A stretch of 64,000 nucleotides of DNA, taken from NCBI GenBank assembly GCA_012295275.1, contig CM022665.1, forward strand, positions 12,639,976-12,703,975, in the 5' to 3' direction. Of this stretch, positions 27,929 to 42,409 are shown piece after piece; position 1 is the stretch's first letter; the number at the start of each line of letters is the position of its first letter. Source of the DNA: Chrysomallon squamiferum (Eukaryota > Mollusca > Gastropoda > Neomphalida > Peltospiridae). The notes beneath the pieces were generated by a model that worked only from the letters and a program-made list of their open reading frames with translations, was not told the DNA's origin and made no database searches. The translations under genes and the position numbers were made by a program.

Positions 27929-30148
27929 TTCAATTATTCCATTTATTTTGTTGGGTTGGCAACTAAGTTCCCGCCATTTTTTTAATTTAATAGATTTAAA
28001 CAAAATGGCAGGAACTTAGCTGCCAACCCAATATTTTATGTTTGTTTTTTTTATTTATATATTTCTTAATTTAATTTAATTTTATTTCTTATTTTTGTAT
28101 GTGTGTTATTCAAACAAAATTGTACAAACAAAATTGAATTATTAACTAACTTTTTATTTTTTATTTTTTTAAATATGTTTTCAGAGTTCCAGAGACCTTG
28201 GTTTCAGACAAACAAGATATGCTTGGTGAAGTATTCATTGACACAATGGACACTGTAAGTTCTATTTGATACCATCTATAATAATAATAATAATAGCAGT
28301 AACAATAATAATAATAACTAAATAAATAATAATAGTAAATAATAGTAAATAAATAAAATAATAATATGACAAAACCAAAAATGGAATTAACAAAAGAAAA
28401 AACACAGAAAAAAAGAAGATAAAAAGAAAGAGCATAGGAATTATAATAATGATTATTATTATCTAATGTAAGATTTGTTGATTTCCGAGCTGTGTTATCG
28501 TTCAGAAATATAAATTTTCACGTCTGTTCTTACATATGTTTGTGCAAAAAGACTTATGCGGAATACAATTTAAAAAAATTTCAGATCCGCACAAGAATTT
28601 TAATGGAGTTTGCTGCTGCTTCTGGACAGAATGTTCTGCTTGTTGGGCCTCATGGTTCAGGAAAGACTTCACTCATCAATGACTTCATTGACAGCCAAGG
28701 TTTGCAGTATATGATTACAACTGTATATGATTTTTTCAAAATATTTTTTGTCCTATGATATAAAAATCAGTTACTATTAATCTCTTAGTGACAAAGATTA
28801 AATGTTATAATTTGTGAGGGTTTTCATCATACAAACAGCAAATATCATGCAAATATAATCATCATTTTGTTGATATCTATTATTTTTGTTATGATTAATA
28901 CTACTGTTACTGTTACTGTTACTACTACTACTACTACTATTATTATTATTAATGTTTCTTATTTTATTTTTACAGATGCCCAGCTGTCTGTCTGTAAAAG
29001 ACTTGTGTTCTCTGGAGCTTCCACAGCTAAACAACTCCAGCAGTTCATTGAGTCCAACATATACCACAGACAAGGTAAAACCAACTTAATCTTAATAGCA
29101 CTAACAAAAAATAGTCACTGAATTCAACATAAATCACAGACAAGATAAAATTTACTTCATCTGAAGAGCAGTAACAAAAAATAGTCATTTAGTCCAACGT
29201 ATACGAGAGACAAGATAAATCCTACTTAATTTGAATAGCACTAACAAAAAATAGTCGCCGAGTCCATCATATATCACAGACAAGATAAAAATTATTTCAT
29301 CTAAATAGCAGTAATGCATAATTTTTGTCCTATTAAATAAAATGACTACAGGACATTGAGTAATTTTCCAACATCTGCAGCTGCATGTAAAAGTTTGTTT
29401 AAACATATATTCCATCTCATTTTTTTAGGAAACTAAATATGCATTAAATTCTTTTTCTTATTTAGGATTTGTGTATGGAGCAAAAGAAAACAAAAAATTG
29501 AAGGTGTTTATCGATGATGTCAACTTGCCAAAACCAGATGTTTATGGAGTACAAACATCTAATGAGGTAAAAGCCTTATTATTCAAATACATTTTATATG
29601 ATTAAATAAGATAGGTTTTAGTTATTATTGTTAACTTAGATTTTGAATTTTGTATTGAATCTCAATAAAAGTATGCAAATAAGATATAAAATGTATTTTG
29701 TGAAAGCGTCATAGATCAACATCTGTATTTCTCTGAGAGTAAATGCATTAAATGTATTTCATTATTATTATTATTATTGTTATTGTTACTTTTTTATTAT
29801 TATTTTTATTATAATTATCTATTATTATTAATCATTATTAAATATTATTATTATTACTTTTATTAGTATTATCATTATTACTTTTAATATTATTTGTTTT
29901 ATTATTTTTTATTTTTTAAACTAAATTTTTTTTTTTTTTTTGTAGTTGCTCAGACAGTTGTTGGATGATCAGGTATTGTGCACTCTACAAAAGCCTTTTG
30001 AATGGAAAACTATTGAAGGACTGACAGTGATATCTGCACTGGCCCTCAGTGATTACCCTGGAGTGAAAAATCAACGCATATCAGAAAGGCTTTTGGTCAG
30101 TTTTAATATTAATTTATATTGTTATTGTTATTACTATTATTATTATTG

Positions 30149-30189
<41 letters not shown>

Positions 30190-30637
30190 ATTATTATTAT
30201 TATTATTATTATTATTTTGATGACTGTTATTACTATTATAATCATCATCATCTTCATCATTGTTATTGTTAGTGTTTAAAATTCTTAAAAGCTTCTTCTG
30301 CAAGGGATTTATTTATTTCTTCCCAAAATTCGATTATTTATTTTAAATTTTAAGCAATTTCAAATTTTTTTTTTTTTTTACATCTTTATCCACAAGATTA
30401 CAAAGATCAATTACTGTATGATTTTACATTTCATGGTTTTAGATATTGAATTATATTTAATTATAGCGACATTTTGCTGTGTTCTACCTGTGTGCACCTC
30501 AAGATGATTGTCTCAAAAATATTGTTCATGGAATACTGGAGGTAAGCAAAATCTGTAAATCTCAAACTGAAACATCTGTGATCAATAAGTAATAATACAA
30601 CAACAAAAATTATTTATCTCTTTATTTATTTATTTCA

Positions 30638-30710
<73 letters not shown>

Positions 30711-33700
30711 GTTGTTGTTGTTGTTGTTGTTGTTGTGTTCTAATCACTTGTAATTTCTGAAATAATTGAATATATGAGAAAACTCACATATTTTTCATCA
30801 CAGTTTGTTTTCCAGGCACATAAGACAGAAAAAATAAACAAAAACATCTAAAATGAAAATGACAGAAAATTAATTTAATGAATTTATTTTAATTATTATT
30901 TTGTTTGTTTATTTTGTTGTTGTTTTTTTTTTACCTGGGAAATATAACAGACAAAGCATAAATTAAAAAAACCTAATTAATTTAACTGTATTTTTAGGAA
31001 AATATGATATATATGTGACAGAAAAAATATTTTTTATAAATTAACAATAATGTGTGTTATCTTCTAGATAAATATCACAGTAAAAAAACACTTTTCAATA
31101 CATAAATAAAAAATCTAAATAATTTTTTTTTTTTTTCTTGTAGGCCAATATGACTGATCAGGATGCTCCAGATCTGGATCTTGATCTACACAACAGTCTG
31201 GTCGCAGCATCCTGCAAGATCCTCACCTCACTGCAGAGTGTGCTCAGACCCACGCCAATGCCTGGACGATACCATTATCTGTTCACTCTCAAAGATCTTT
31301 CTAAATGTTTCCAGGTTTGAATGTATTCATTTAACAGTCACTTTCTTAAGCTTACATCATTATTTGTTCACTTTCAGTGGTCTCATTAAATGTTTTCATG
31401 TTTGAATTTGTTAATTTTATTATTATGATCTGTTATTATTAATTGTTATTAACTATTATTATTATTATTTTTATTTTATTTTTTATTTTTTATTTTATTT
31501 AGATGCCTCATTCATTTGAAACAATTTAAATTATAAATTTATTAGATTTATTAATTTTAATATTTTTGTTTTTCTAATTAAATTAACATGCATATACATA
31601 ATAATAATAAAACTAATTAAATTTTTTTTGGAATTTAAATATAAACAATATTTAATTTTAGTGTTTGAAGAGACTGCCTGATGAAAGTCGAGCTGATGAA
31701 ACAATGGTTGTGTCACTATGGAAACATGAAATGGTGAGGATCTTGCGAGATCGCCTCAGTCGAACATGTGATCTGAAATGGTTCGATGATCTTCTTGAGT
31801 TAACTGTTGAAGACAGAGAGGTGAGATTTCTTTCTTAGAACAGCCAAAATATACTTCATGTGAGGAAAAATGTTTTATTTTTAGAAAGGGAAATAAAATT
31901 TAAAATGTCACTCCTAATGGATATCAGTCACCAACATGAAAAGTGTGATTGTGTTATGCATACCAAAGCTGAAAAAGAAAAACTGTTTAAATTGTTAGTT
32001 TCCCTCTTCTTTTTTAATTAGTAGCTCTAATTAATAATTAATACATCAACATTCATAAAAAAAAATCTTTTTTAAATATGTCTAGGACATTTATTATTGT
32101 TGTTGTTATTGTTGTAATTATTACAGTTTTTTATTATTATTATTATTATTTATAACTATCTAATACTCAGTTAATGAAGCTTATTATTTTTTTAAATATT
32201 GAGAATTTGCTCAGAAAAAATATTTATTTTATTTATTTATTTATTTATTTTTTTATTTTGTTGTTGTTGTTGACTTATTTTGTATTAAATTTTTTTAATG
32301 TTTTCAGTTGTGGCCAAAATATGAAGGTCCACTAAATGAGCATTTTGTGACGTTCCCAACTGACACCAGGATGTATCAAAGACCTGTCACATCTTTGGGA
32401 TCAAAGCAGGTTAAGGTAAGAAAACACATTTTAAATATATAATACTCATTATTATGCCTTCACATATTGTGCACAATTGTTTCTTTGACTGTTTTTAAAA
32501 AAAAATACAAAAAAAGTATTATAAATTCTTTGTGGGATTATAAAAATATCTTGTAATATCAAATTTAAATATGAAAGTAATAAAAAAAAAAATAATTAAG
32601 TAAAATACCATGTTTTTACTTACAACTGTTCTCAGGTTCTGAATTATACCTTTGCTTTTTGTTTTTTACTTAATTGTATTAATTTTGTAAAAAATGTATT
32701 TAATTTAGTTTTATTTTACCTTATTATATTCTGTTTTATTTCATTGTCTTCTGTTCTATTCTAGTTTAGTCTAGTCTATTTTATTCTGTTCTATTTTTCG
32801 GTTCTGTTCTGTTTTGGACGATTCTATCTATTGTATTGTATTGTATTCTTTTCTATTCTGTTCTATTCTATTAAATTTTAGCCTATTTTTTTCTATTCTG
32901 TTTTTCTGTTCTGTTCTGTTCTGTTCTGTACCATTCTGTTTGTTCTGTTCTGTTCGATTCTGTCTTATTCTGTTGTATTCTTTTCTATTCTATTTCATCG
33001 CTTCTCTTTTTAACTTTGACAAGTTAATAAAGAAATAATTCAATCAGGAATGGTTTCAGGTTGTTCTGCAGCCCATTGAAAAGTTGTCTGATCTACACAG
33101 CTGCCTCAACACACACTTGACTCGATATAATGAAGAATTTGGCAACGTCCGTCTCAATGTCATGCTGTCTGATTATATCATCTCTCATGTTGTCAGAATG
33201 CACAGGATCATTAGCTTCCATCATGGGTTAGTTTGGAGTTTAATTTATTTTTTTGTTGTTCTTGTTGTTAGGTTATTAACGTATCTGGTGTCCTGTCATT
33301 AGTAGTAAATTATTGTTAATATATATAATATAGTATATATGATTTATGTTTTTTTCGTGGATAAAGAAAATTTATTTCTTATATAAATAATTTTACCACT
33401 TAAAATAGATATATCAAAAAGTGCCAAAAATGATAGTTAGATATATGCTTTGTTTTAAGCTGTTTTATCCATACAAAGTATTTAAGGTTTTCATTACTGT
33501 ATTGATATTTTTTTGTTGCCAAACTTTTATTATTAGATTTATTTGTTTTGTTTATTTTTATTTTATTTATTTATTTTTCTAGAGGAAATGTACTTCAGAT
33601 ATGAGCTTTTTGTTCAGACTTAGAAACATTTTTTTTAAACGGTTTATTTCATTTTATTTATTTATTTATTTATTTCTGTAGAGGAAATCTGCTACTGATT

Positions 33701-35248
33701 GGAGCTGTAGGTTCTCACTTAGAAACACTCTGTCGACTTGCACTCCACGTTGCTGACATCCCCATACACAAAGTGGACACTGGAAAGAAAAGTAATTTCT
33801 TTGATGGCCTCCGATCAGCTGTCAGGCTTACAGGCTCTGAAGGAAAGAGTATCACTCTCATGTTCACTGTAAGTATAATTCATCAATAACATCATTGTAC
33901 ATTAAGCATTGGTTCGAGAAGTAGCCTCATGTTTGCAAGATTTAAATATCAGTCCATTCTGTATGGTATTTGGGCTTTTTCCCCATTTTGACCAAAGCCA
34001 CATTAGACAATACTAGTTAGAAAACTCTTAATTTGAAATATTTCATTTATGTAGATTAATACATTTTATAGGAAACATATTTTCTTAAATTATTTGTTGT
34101 AAAATATTTATCCATGTTCAAATCTCTGAAGGTTTCTCCTTAACTAAAAAAAAAAAGATTATATTTCATATAATGAAAATTTAAAAAAACATTTCATCCA
34201 TCAGTTTGTTTATTTTTACAAACTCAAAATAGTTTCAGATATTTCAAAAAAGTAATACACACAAACATACATACACATTTCCCCCCAAACAAACAGACAA
34301 TGTCCACATGCTCAGACACATGTCCACATGCATGTTCACACATATCTGTTAATTGTGCCTTGTCTTATACATTATGGATAAATCTGCTAAACATTTCATT
34401 GTTATTATTACTGCAGGCTCGTCACTTGGTTGATGCTGTTTACCTTGATGCAATCAACAGTCTGTTAGTGAGTGGAGAGTATCCTCACCTCTTCTCCAAT
34501 GATGAAATGGATGGTCTGTTACAGGTAAAATTAATATATATTTTTTTTTAAATTTTTTTTATTTATTTTGTGATAGCCTTCATTTACATTTTAATTTGAT
34601 ATTTAAGTTATGTACTGTCTTTATGGTTTTAATTTTTAAAGATGATAGTGAATTTTGTATTTACTTTAGTTTATTATTATTATTATTATTTTTTAAATTG
34701 CTTTTATTTTATTTATTTATTTTGGGTTTGTTTTTTTGTATTTATTATCATTATTATTATTTTTATTATTTACAATGAGAAGGCAAATTTGAATTGATGA
34801 TATTAATTATATTTTAAAGTTTTAACTTAGTAGAAATTAATTTTTGTTTTTTTTAAGCTAATTTTTAACAGTAGAAATTTAAAAAAATATATTTCACAGG
34901 CACTTCATCCAGCCATGAAGAGGGACTTTCCCAACATGTCAGTGGATCCTATGAAGTTATTTGTGGCCAGAGTGAAAAGTAACCTGCACATCTTGATCTG
35001 TCTGCCACCCAATCATGATCTACTGAAAAATGCATCTCTGTGAGTCAGACAATTTGTACTTTGAAAATTTATTATTATTTATTTCTTTATTTCTTTATTT
35101 ATTTATTTGTTACATAAACTAATTAATTTTTCAGTTTTATTTAAATAAACTTAATTATGAAAGTAATATTACCATTTATTTAAATTATTATCTCACTAAA
35201 TAAACTGAAATATACCTGTTAAAAGTAAAGCTTTTATTATTATTGTTA

Positions 35249-35310
<62 letters not shown>

Positions 35311-38089
35311 TTTGTAATATTTATTTTAAGGCAATACCCTGGTTTGCTCAGTGGCTGTCAGATAAACTGGATGTGTGACTGGCCACAAGAATCTCTGTTA
35401 GGAGAAGCTACTTACTTCATAGCCAAAAACCAGCTGGCTGAGGAGTTTGAAGATCTGAGGTAAATTATTCACATTAAAATTATATAGATAAATATTTCTG
35501 TTTATTTATTTACTTCAGATTATTTTTTATATTTTCTAGATATGCATTTTCTTTTACCATATATTAAATTATAGCTTATTAATACAAAAAATAAGAAACC
35601 TTGCATGTCCTTGAGTGTGTAAATATATATGTGTGGGAGTGAGTATGTGGATTATATATATATATATATTAATTTATTTTCAGTGAAAATGTCACATCAT
35701 GCCTGGCCAATATTCACAGTTTTGTGATGCGTGACTGTAAACAGATGCCTTGGGCAGGGGACTTGGGTGAGGATGTGAATCTCAGTGTGGTCAAAATTAA
35801 CGAGAAAAAGAAAGATCAGCTCAAAGTTCACTTCATCAAAGTCCCTAACTTGCCATACTCAAAGTCAATCTTGCAGGAAAGAATTAGGTATGTATAATAT
35901 GTAATTCGATTTAAATTTAAATTATTTTATATATAAATGAATTGTCTTGAAAATGTTTTAACTAAAAAAAGTTTGTGATTACAAAAAATAATAATAATAA
36001 TAATTTAAAAAATAAGTAAAATGGTAATGGTTAAAAAGAATAAGTTGAAAAAAAAGATAGTTTTGAAAGCATTTAAAATAAAGAGTCTTTAATAAATAAT
36101 AAAGAAGTCTTGAAAAGTATTAAATAATATATGAAAAACAAATTAAATAAAAACTGAATAATAATAAGAAGAATAAAATTGGATTGGGTTTTGGTGTTTT
36201 GGGGGTTTTTTGTTTTTGTTAAGTTTTTAATTAAAAATTTAAATTAACAAAATTCTATTTTCTGTTTATTATATAAGTATTTGTTTAAATTCTGATTATT
36301 AATTGTTCAGTTCTTCATTTAGATGTAATTATTCTAGAGAAGTATTATTAAGTGTATTTAAAAATAATATTGAAATTCTTAAAATGAAATTCTAAAATCT
36401 GAACAGAAAAAATGTTGCTACTCAAAATTAATTAAATAGAATAAAATAATAATAATAATAATAATTAAAAAAAATTATAAAAGGATTTAAGATGGATTCA
36501 GTTTCACATAATTATTTTATTTTAATGGAAATAAATTGCAATCTTCTTTTATTATTTATTAATAAATTTAATGTCATAAAATTTGTATATTATTATTTTT
36601 TCATTTTGTACTATTATGTATCTTATAATGATAAATTAACAAATGGGTATGTAATACTTTATGTACACGTATGTACACACACACACACACACACACACAG
36701 GTATTTTATTTATTTTTATTATAATTAAATGTTTTGTTCAAATAAAATATGTTCTTTTGAAATCATCAAAGGAAGCAACACATTTTAAGATTTTGTAAGG
36801 ACAAACTGTTAATTTTTTTTTTTCATCTTTCATTTTATTCTTCTAGTTCTGCAGCCAGATACAGGGATGCAAGGTTATTAACATGCAAAACTGTGTTGCA
36901 AATATTTAATGCCTATATACCTGTGTCTTTTGTTTTGATTAATGCACTAAATTACATAATGAATTCATCATGTATATTTAAATTCACTGAAATTTTTATT
37001 TTTTGTAATCACATGCAACTGTTTTTGAAATATATTATTTTAAAATAAAAAGATAATATTTCAGAACACATAAAATAAAACATTTAAATTATTTTGTAAA
37101 TTATTAATTAAATTAATTAATGTTACATTTGTTTTAGTTTTAGCATGAATAATGCTAATTATTTGCTTTGTTTAACCAGATAAAAAAAATTTGCTGTTAA
37201 AATGTTTTTATTTGTGATAATACAACATTTATACATATTATGACATTTTCTTAATCATTTTAATATTGGATTTGAAGAAATTTTCTTCATAACCAAGTGA
37301 TTTAATAATAATAAAAATAACAATAATGATAATAACAACCATAGTCATGATCATATTAACTGATGATGATGATGATGAATAATTATGATGATTATAATCA
37401 TGATAAAAACACTGTATTTAATTTCACCACTGGTTTAAATGCACATTTTTCAGCTGTGTTGTTTGATACTGCAGCACATTTTCAGTCAAAAATATATACT
37501 CCTATTGAAATAAATTCTTTATACAATGGAAATACACTGTGTTAATAAATGTTTCACTGTCTATATTCATTTCCCCCCTTTATTACTTATTATCTTTTAT
37601 CTTATGTATTATTATTATTATTATTATGGTACTGTAGATATATTTTATTTATAATTATTTTTATTATAATTAAATACTATTGTTACTTTTTTAATTTTTA
37701 TTTTAAATAGCTTTAATCCTTTATTAATTGTGTTTTAACACTGTTATTATCAATGCATGTATTAATGTTTGTTTTGTTAGGTTTTTCAAATACATTTACA
37801 AATAATATGTATTTACATCATTTCGAAAGGTAAGAACTTATGACTATTTGAGTCAATTTTTCTTATGTCAAAAGCAATAAATTTTGATTATAAATTAATA
37901 TCTAAACCTTTATTTTATTTTTTTTCAAACTGTAATAGATTAAATCACAGGGATCCATCAATGAAGGCAAGAAATGAGATTTATGTTGGTCCAACAACTT
38001 ACAAGAGATTTATGGACTGTTTCCATTTCCTCTACAACAAGAAATCAAAAGAGAGGACTGAGGTTGTTGAAAAACTGAAGTGAGTAAAA

Positions 38090-38121
<32 letters not shown>

Positions 38122-41100
38122 CATTATTTAAATGACAGATTAAAAGGCAATGGCAGAGTTTTGTTATTTTGAGGTTTTCTCTTCTTTTTCTATGATTTTG
38201 TTTTTGTTCATTTAAGTATGTTGTTTTTATAATCTGGATTTTTTTTTTTTTTAATAGTTTTAAATTATATTTTAATTTAATATTTTTAATTATTATTTTA
38301 AATTATATTTTAGTTAATTATTTTTAATATTAATTTAAATTATATTTTAATATATTATTTTAAATTATTATTTTAAACTGTATTTTAATTAATCATTTTT
38401 AATCATATTTATTATTCTGTTCTATAAGGTATTTAATTATTTGTTTTTTTTTCTAAATAATTTTTTTTTTCATCATCTTTGATTTTTAATTTTTAAATAA
38501 TTTTCCTTCTTTCTTTAATAAATATTATTTTATTTTGTTTGTTTTGTTTTTTAAGTAAAAAAAAGAAAACATTACTTTAGACCAGCCATATTATATTCAT
38601 ATTCATATATCTTACAGAAAAGTCATTGCAACACTTGACCAAACAAGAATTGATGCTAGAGCAATGAAGAAGGCTATAAAACAGATGACTGAAAGGTTTG
38701 AGGATTCCAAGACAATGACAGCCAATTTGCTCTACCAGTTGTCGCAGAAGGCAACAGTGCTGGAAAAGTTAAAGGCAAAGATTGGGTTGAGCACCTCCTT
38801 GTATGCCTATCTCAATCTGAACGAAATAGAAACCAATGAAGAAGAAGGTGATGAACTTCTTAAGGAAGGTATGTAGAAATATTTTTGAGTTACTTTAATA
38901 AGTATATGCAAAAAGATATGAAGCATTTTAATAGTATTATTACAGTTGTTAATGATATTATATTTTGTTATTATATTTAGTAGTAGTAGGAGTAATATTA
39001 GTACTACTGCTTTATATTTTTTGTCAGTTTATTTATTTATTTTTAATTATCACTCCATACAGTGCATTTAAACATTTATAGATAGTATAACAGAAATTCC
39101 AGATAACAATATTTTGATGATTGTTTTCGCAGAGGAGTATGATGACTATGATGTTGAATTTGACAAAATGCGAGAAGCCACATTGAAAACAAGACAGGTA
39201 CAAGCCAAAGAAGAACATGCCCAGGCACTCAAACAGCTTGAACAGTGTCGACAAAACCTGGAACATGGAAGACAGCAGGTTAGTATTCATTTTAGCAAAT
39301 TTTCTAATATCAAATCATACAGCAGCTTGGAAATTAAATGTGTCATGGCTTTGTATTTCTCCATTAGATATTTGGCAGAGGTGGAATTAATTTAGGTTTT
39401 ATTTAAATGATTTAACTCTTTTTGATGTTAACAGAACGTTCAGTCATGTTTTATGGGATTTTTAAAACTATTATTAGAAATTAATTGCATTTTAGATTGC
39501 ATAATGTTAATGAATCAATTTTTTAAGACTTCATATGAGTATAATTAGTATGAAATATATCAAATTTATCTTAAAAACTATTATAATGGATATAAAATGA
39601 ACATGTTGTGAATAGAATTGGTATTCAATGATTTATTATGGTATAATTAGGACACTTCAAAAAAAAAAAAAAAGGGTTTTAATTTCTTTGACATTATTTA
39701 ACCCCACCAATAAAAAAACAAATGACAACAACAACAAATAATTCAGGTAATACTTTAAAAAACAGTATAAAATATATTAAACTTATGTTAAAAACAATTT
39801 TAATGGATACAAAAAATGAGCATTTTGTGAATAGAATTGTTTTCAGTTCAGCGATTTATTATGGTATTATTTGGACACTTTATAAAAATATTGTTAATAT
39901 TTTGTAACATTATTTAGCCTATATCTCTAGCTAATTATTAAAAAATATATATATATATTTCAGGTAATTCACTGGAAGAGTAAGGTAGACAGACAGTGTA
40001 TTGAGAGACTGAAAGCTTTTTCAAACCCACCTCAGCTGGTGGGTCAGGTAATGGAGATGGTGATGACATTGATTGGTAAACGTCTGCCATCTCAGAGGAT
40101 CCAGGAAGTCCAGATCCACTCACCTCACAAAGATGACATGTCTAGCAGAATGTCTTCTAGTTCCAGCAGCATCAAATATGTTGTCAAAAAACGTAAGTTT
40201 CACTGTTAAGTTAGTAAGACATCATTACTGGTTGTTTCCATCAGAAAAATGCATTCATTTTCTGTGTATTTATCATTTTCACCTATAGATTCAAGTAACG
40301 GAAAGTTGTGATATCAAGTATGTTGGTAAGAAACATAGGTTTGATTATCAAGTTAGTTATAGGTAATTTTTTATTTATTTTTATTTTTATTTTATTTTTT
40401 TTCTCTTTTTCCAAAAGAAAAATGATTAAATCATATCTTTAGCGTATTTATCATTTTACACTTATGGATTCAAGTGAAAGAAATTAATTTATAACATCAA
40501 GTATCTTGCTAAAACACAAGTTTGACATTCAGATTATAGATCCTTATTTATGTGTTGTTTTAGAAAAGAACAAAGAACAGTCAGAAAGGTTTGATAAAAC
40601 ACAGTGGAAACAGATGCAGCTGACAATGTCAGACTCAGCCAAGTTTGTGGACATGTTGCACAATGTATCATGGGAGGATGGCTTGCCAGAAGATGTTCTT
40701 ACAGGTTTGCAAGAATTAATTTAACAATTTTAAATTCTAGTTATAAAATAATTGTATAATGCTGACACAATTTATTATTATCTAGACTAAGGTGGTTTGT
40801 GAAACATTACATCTTGTCAAATGTTTTTTTTAATGTCTTAAGCTATAGAAAAGTGTTCATAGAATAATTTCAACCATACCAATTTATCATAATTCTGAAT
40901 AAAATTGAAAATAAATGCATTTTAATCCTTGTGTATTGTTTGAAACATAGATTGTTTTAAATTGAAAGATTAACTTTTAAATTATTGCATAAGCTATTTG
41001 TAATCAAAACCTAAGCATGCATACATATATGTACATATATTTAATTTAATTTTTTAAACATATACATCTTGTGTTTAGTTATATTTCTATATTATAACAA

Positions 41101-42134
41101 GTGGAGTTTTGTATTTAAAAATTGATTCATATTTTCACAGTATTTTTCCAAAAGAAGCTTTAGAATTATCTGGGGTTTTTAAATTTTTATTTTTTTTATA
41201 ATTACTATCAATGAGTTATAAACTATTTAAATTTTGTAATGTATTTTAGCTGTGGAGAGTTATCTGTGTGTTGGTAAAGATGGTCAACTTGGGGTCACAG
41301 GAGAAGGATCTCTTCTTGATAATGCTGCAGGTTTGTAGTGATGTTTTCCATCATGTATTTTCAAAAAACTATTTTACTATACAGTTCTGGAATATGTTTC
41401 TTTGTTTAGTTATCTAAATGTATGTTCATGTTTATTATGTGTGCATCTGTTTGTCTGAATATTTGCCTGTCTTTAAAATTATTTACAACTGGAAAAGTGT
41501 TCAAATTGAAATGTAGATAATCGAAACTGTCTTCTTTTTTTTTTCTCTTTTTTTCTCCCCATCCTAACTAAAATAAAATTAAATAAATAAATAAATACTA
41601 AAAGTTACAGATTAAAACATATATCTGTATTTTTGTAATTCAGAAAAATTGTGGTTAGCATTAAAACTAAACTTCAGTTTAAAAAATCGTACTTGACCAT
41701 CTAAATCTTTTATCTGAAACTCATTTTTATATCAATAAAACATTACAAGAATCCTAAAACAAAATCTATAACATCATTTGAAAATTTTTTAAACAGAAAA
41801 ATCTTGGTCTGCAGTAAAGAGAACTCCATCGCCAGATAACAGTAAAGGCATTTCAATAGCAGCAGCTAAATTTTCCAGTGAGGACTGTGCACTTCTTGTA
41901 CAATACACAATAGCCATTGTTGAGTACTCATGGCTCTGTGGGCCTCTCAAAGCAGCCATGGAAAGACTCAGTGAGCTAGAGAGAGAAATTGAAGAAAATG
42001 AACGTTTACAAAGATTACAGGAGGAAGAGGTATTGACTTTTATTTAACTGTTTTTTTGTTTATTTTTTTTTAAATATATTTTTATATATGTGTTGATTGA
42101 TATTATTATTCTGGTCTATTTATATTTTATTTTA

Positions 42135-42193
<59 letters not shown>

Positions 42194-42378
42194 GTTAATA
42201 TTATTATTATTATTTTTATTTTTTTTTATTTTTTATTTTTTTAAGAAATTAAATCTCTACTTGTGTGCACTTCTGTAAATTATAAATTTTCAAACAATAA
42301 GTGATATAAAAAAATTAATAATCTTTAAAAAAATCCATAATATATATATATTTTTTTTATCCAGAAAATTGCATTTAC

Positions 42379-42409
<31 letters not shown>

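Noticed and set aside
30109-30303. Asn-rich open frame on the minus strand
   Set aside because: It is the reverse reading of the (ATT)n microsatellite, not a gene.
42090-42278. Leu-rich hydrophobic open frame resembling a membrane protein
   Set aside because: It is a translation of a TTA/ATT microsatellite in an intron.
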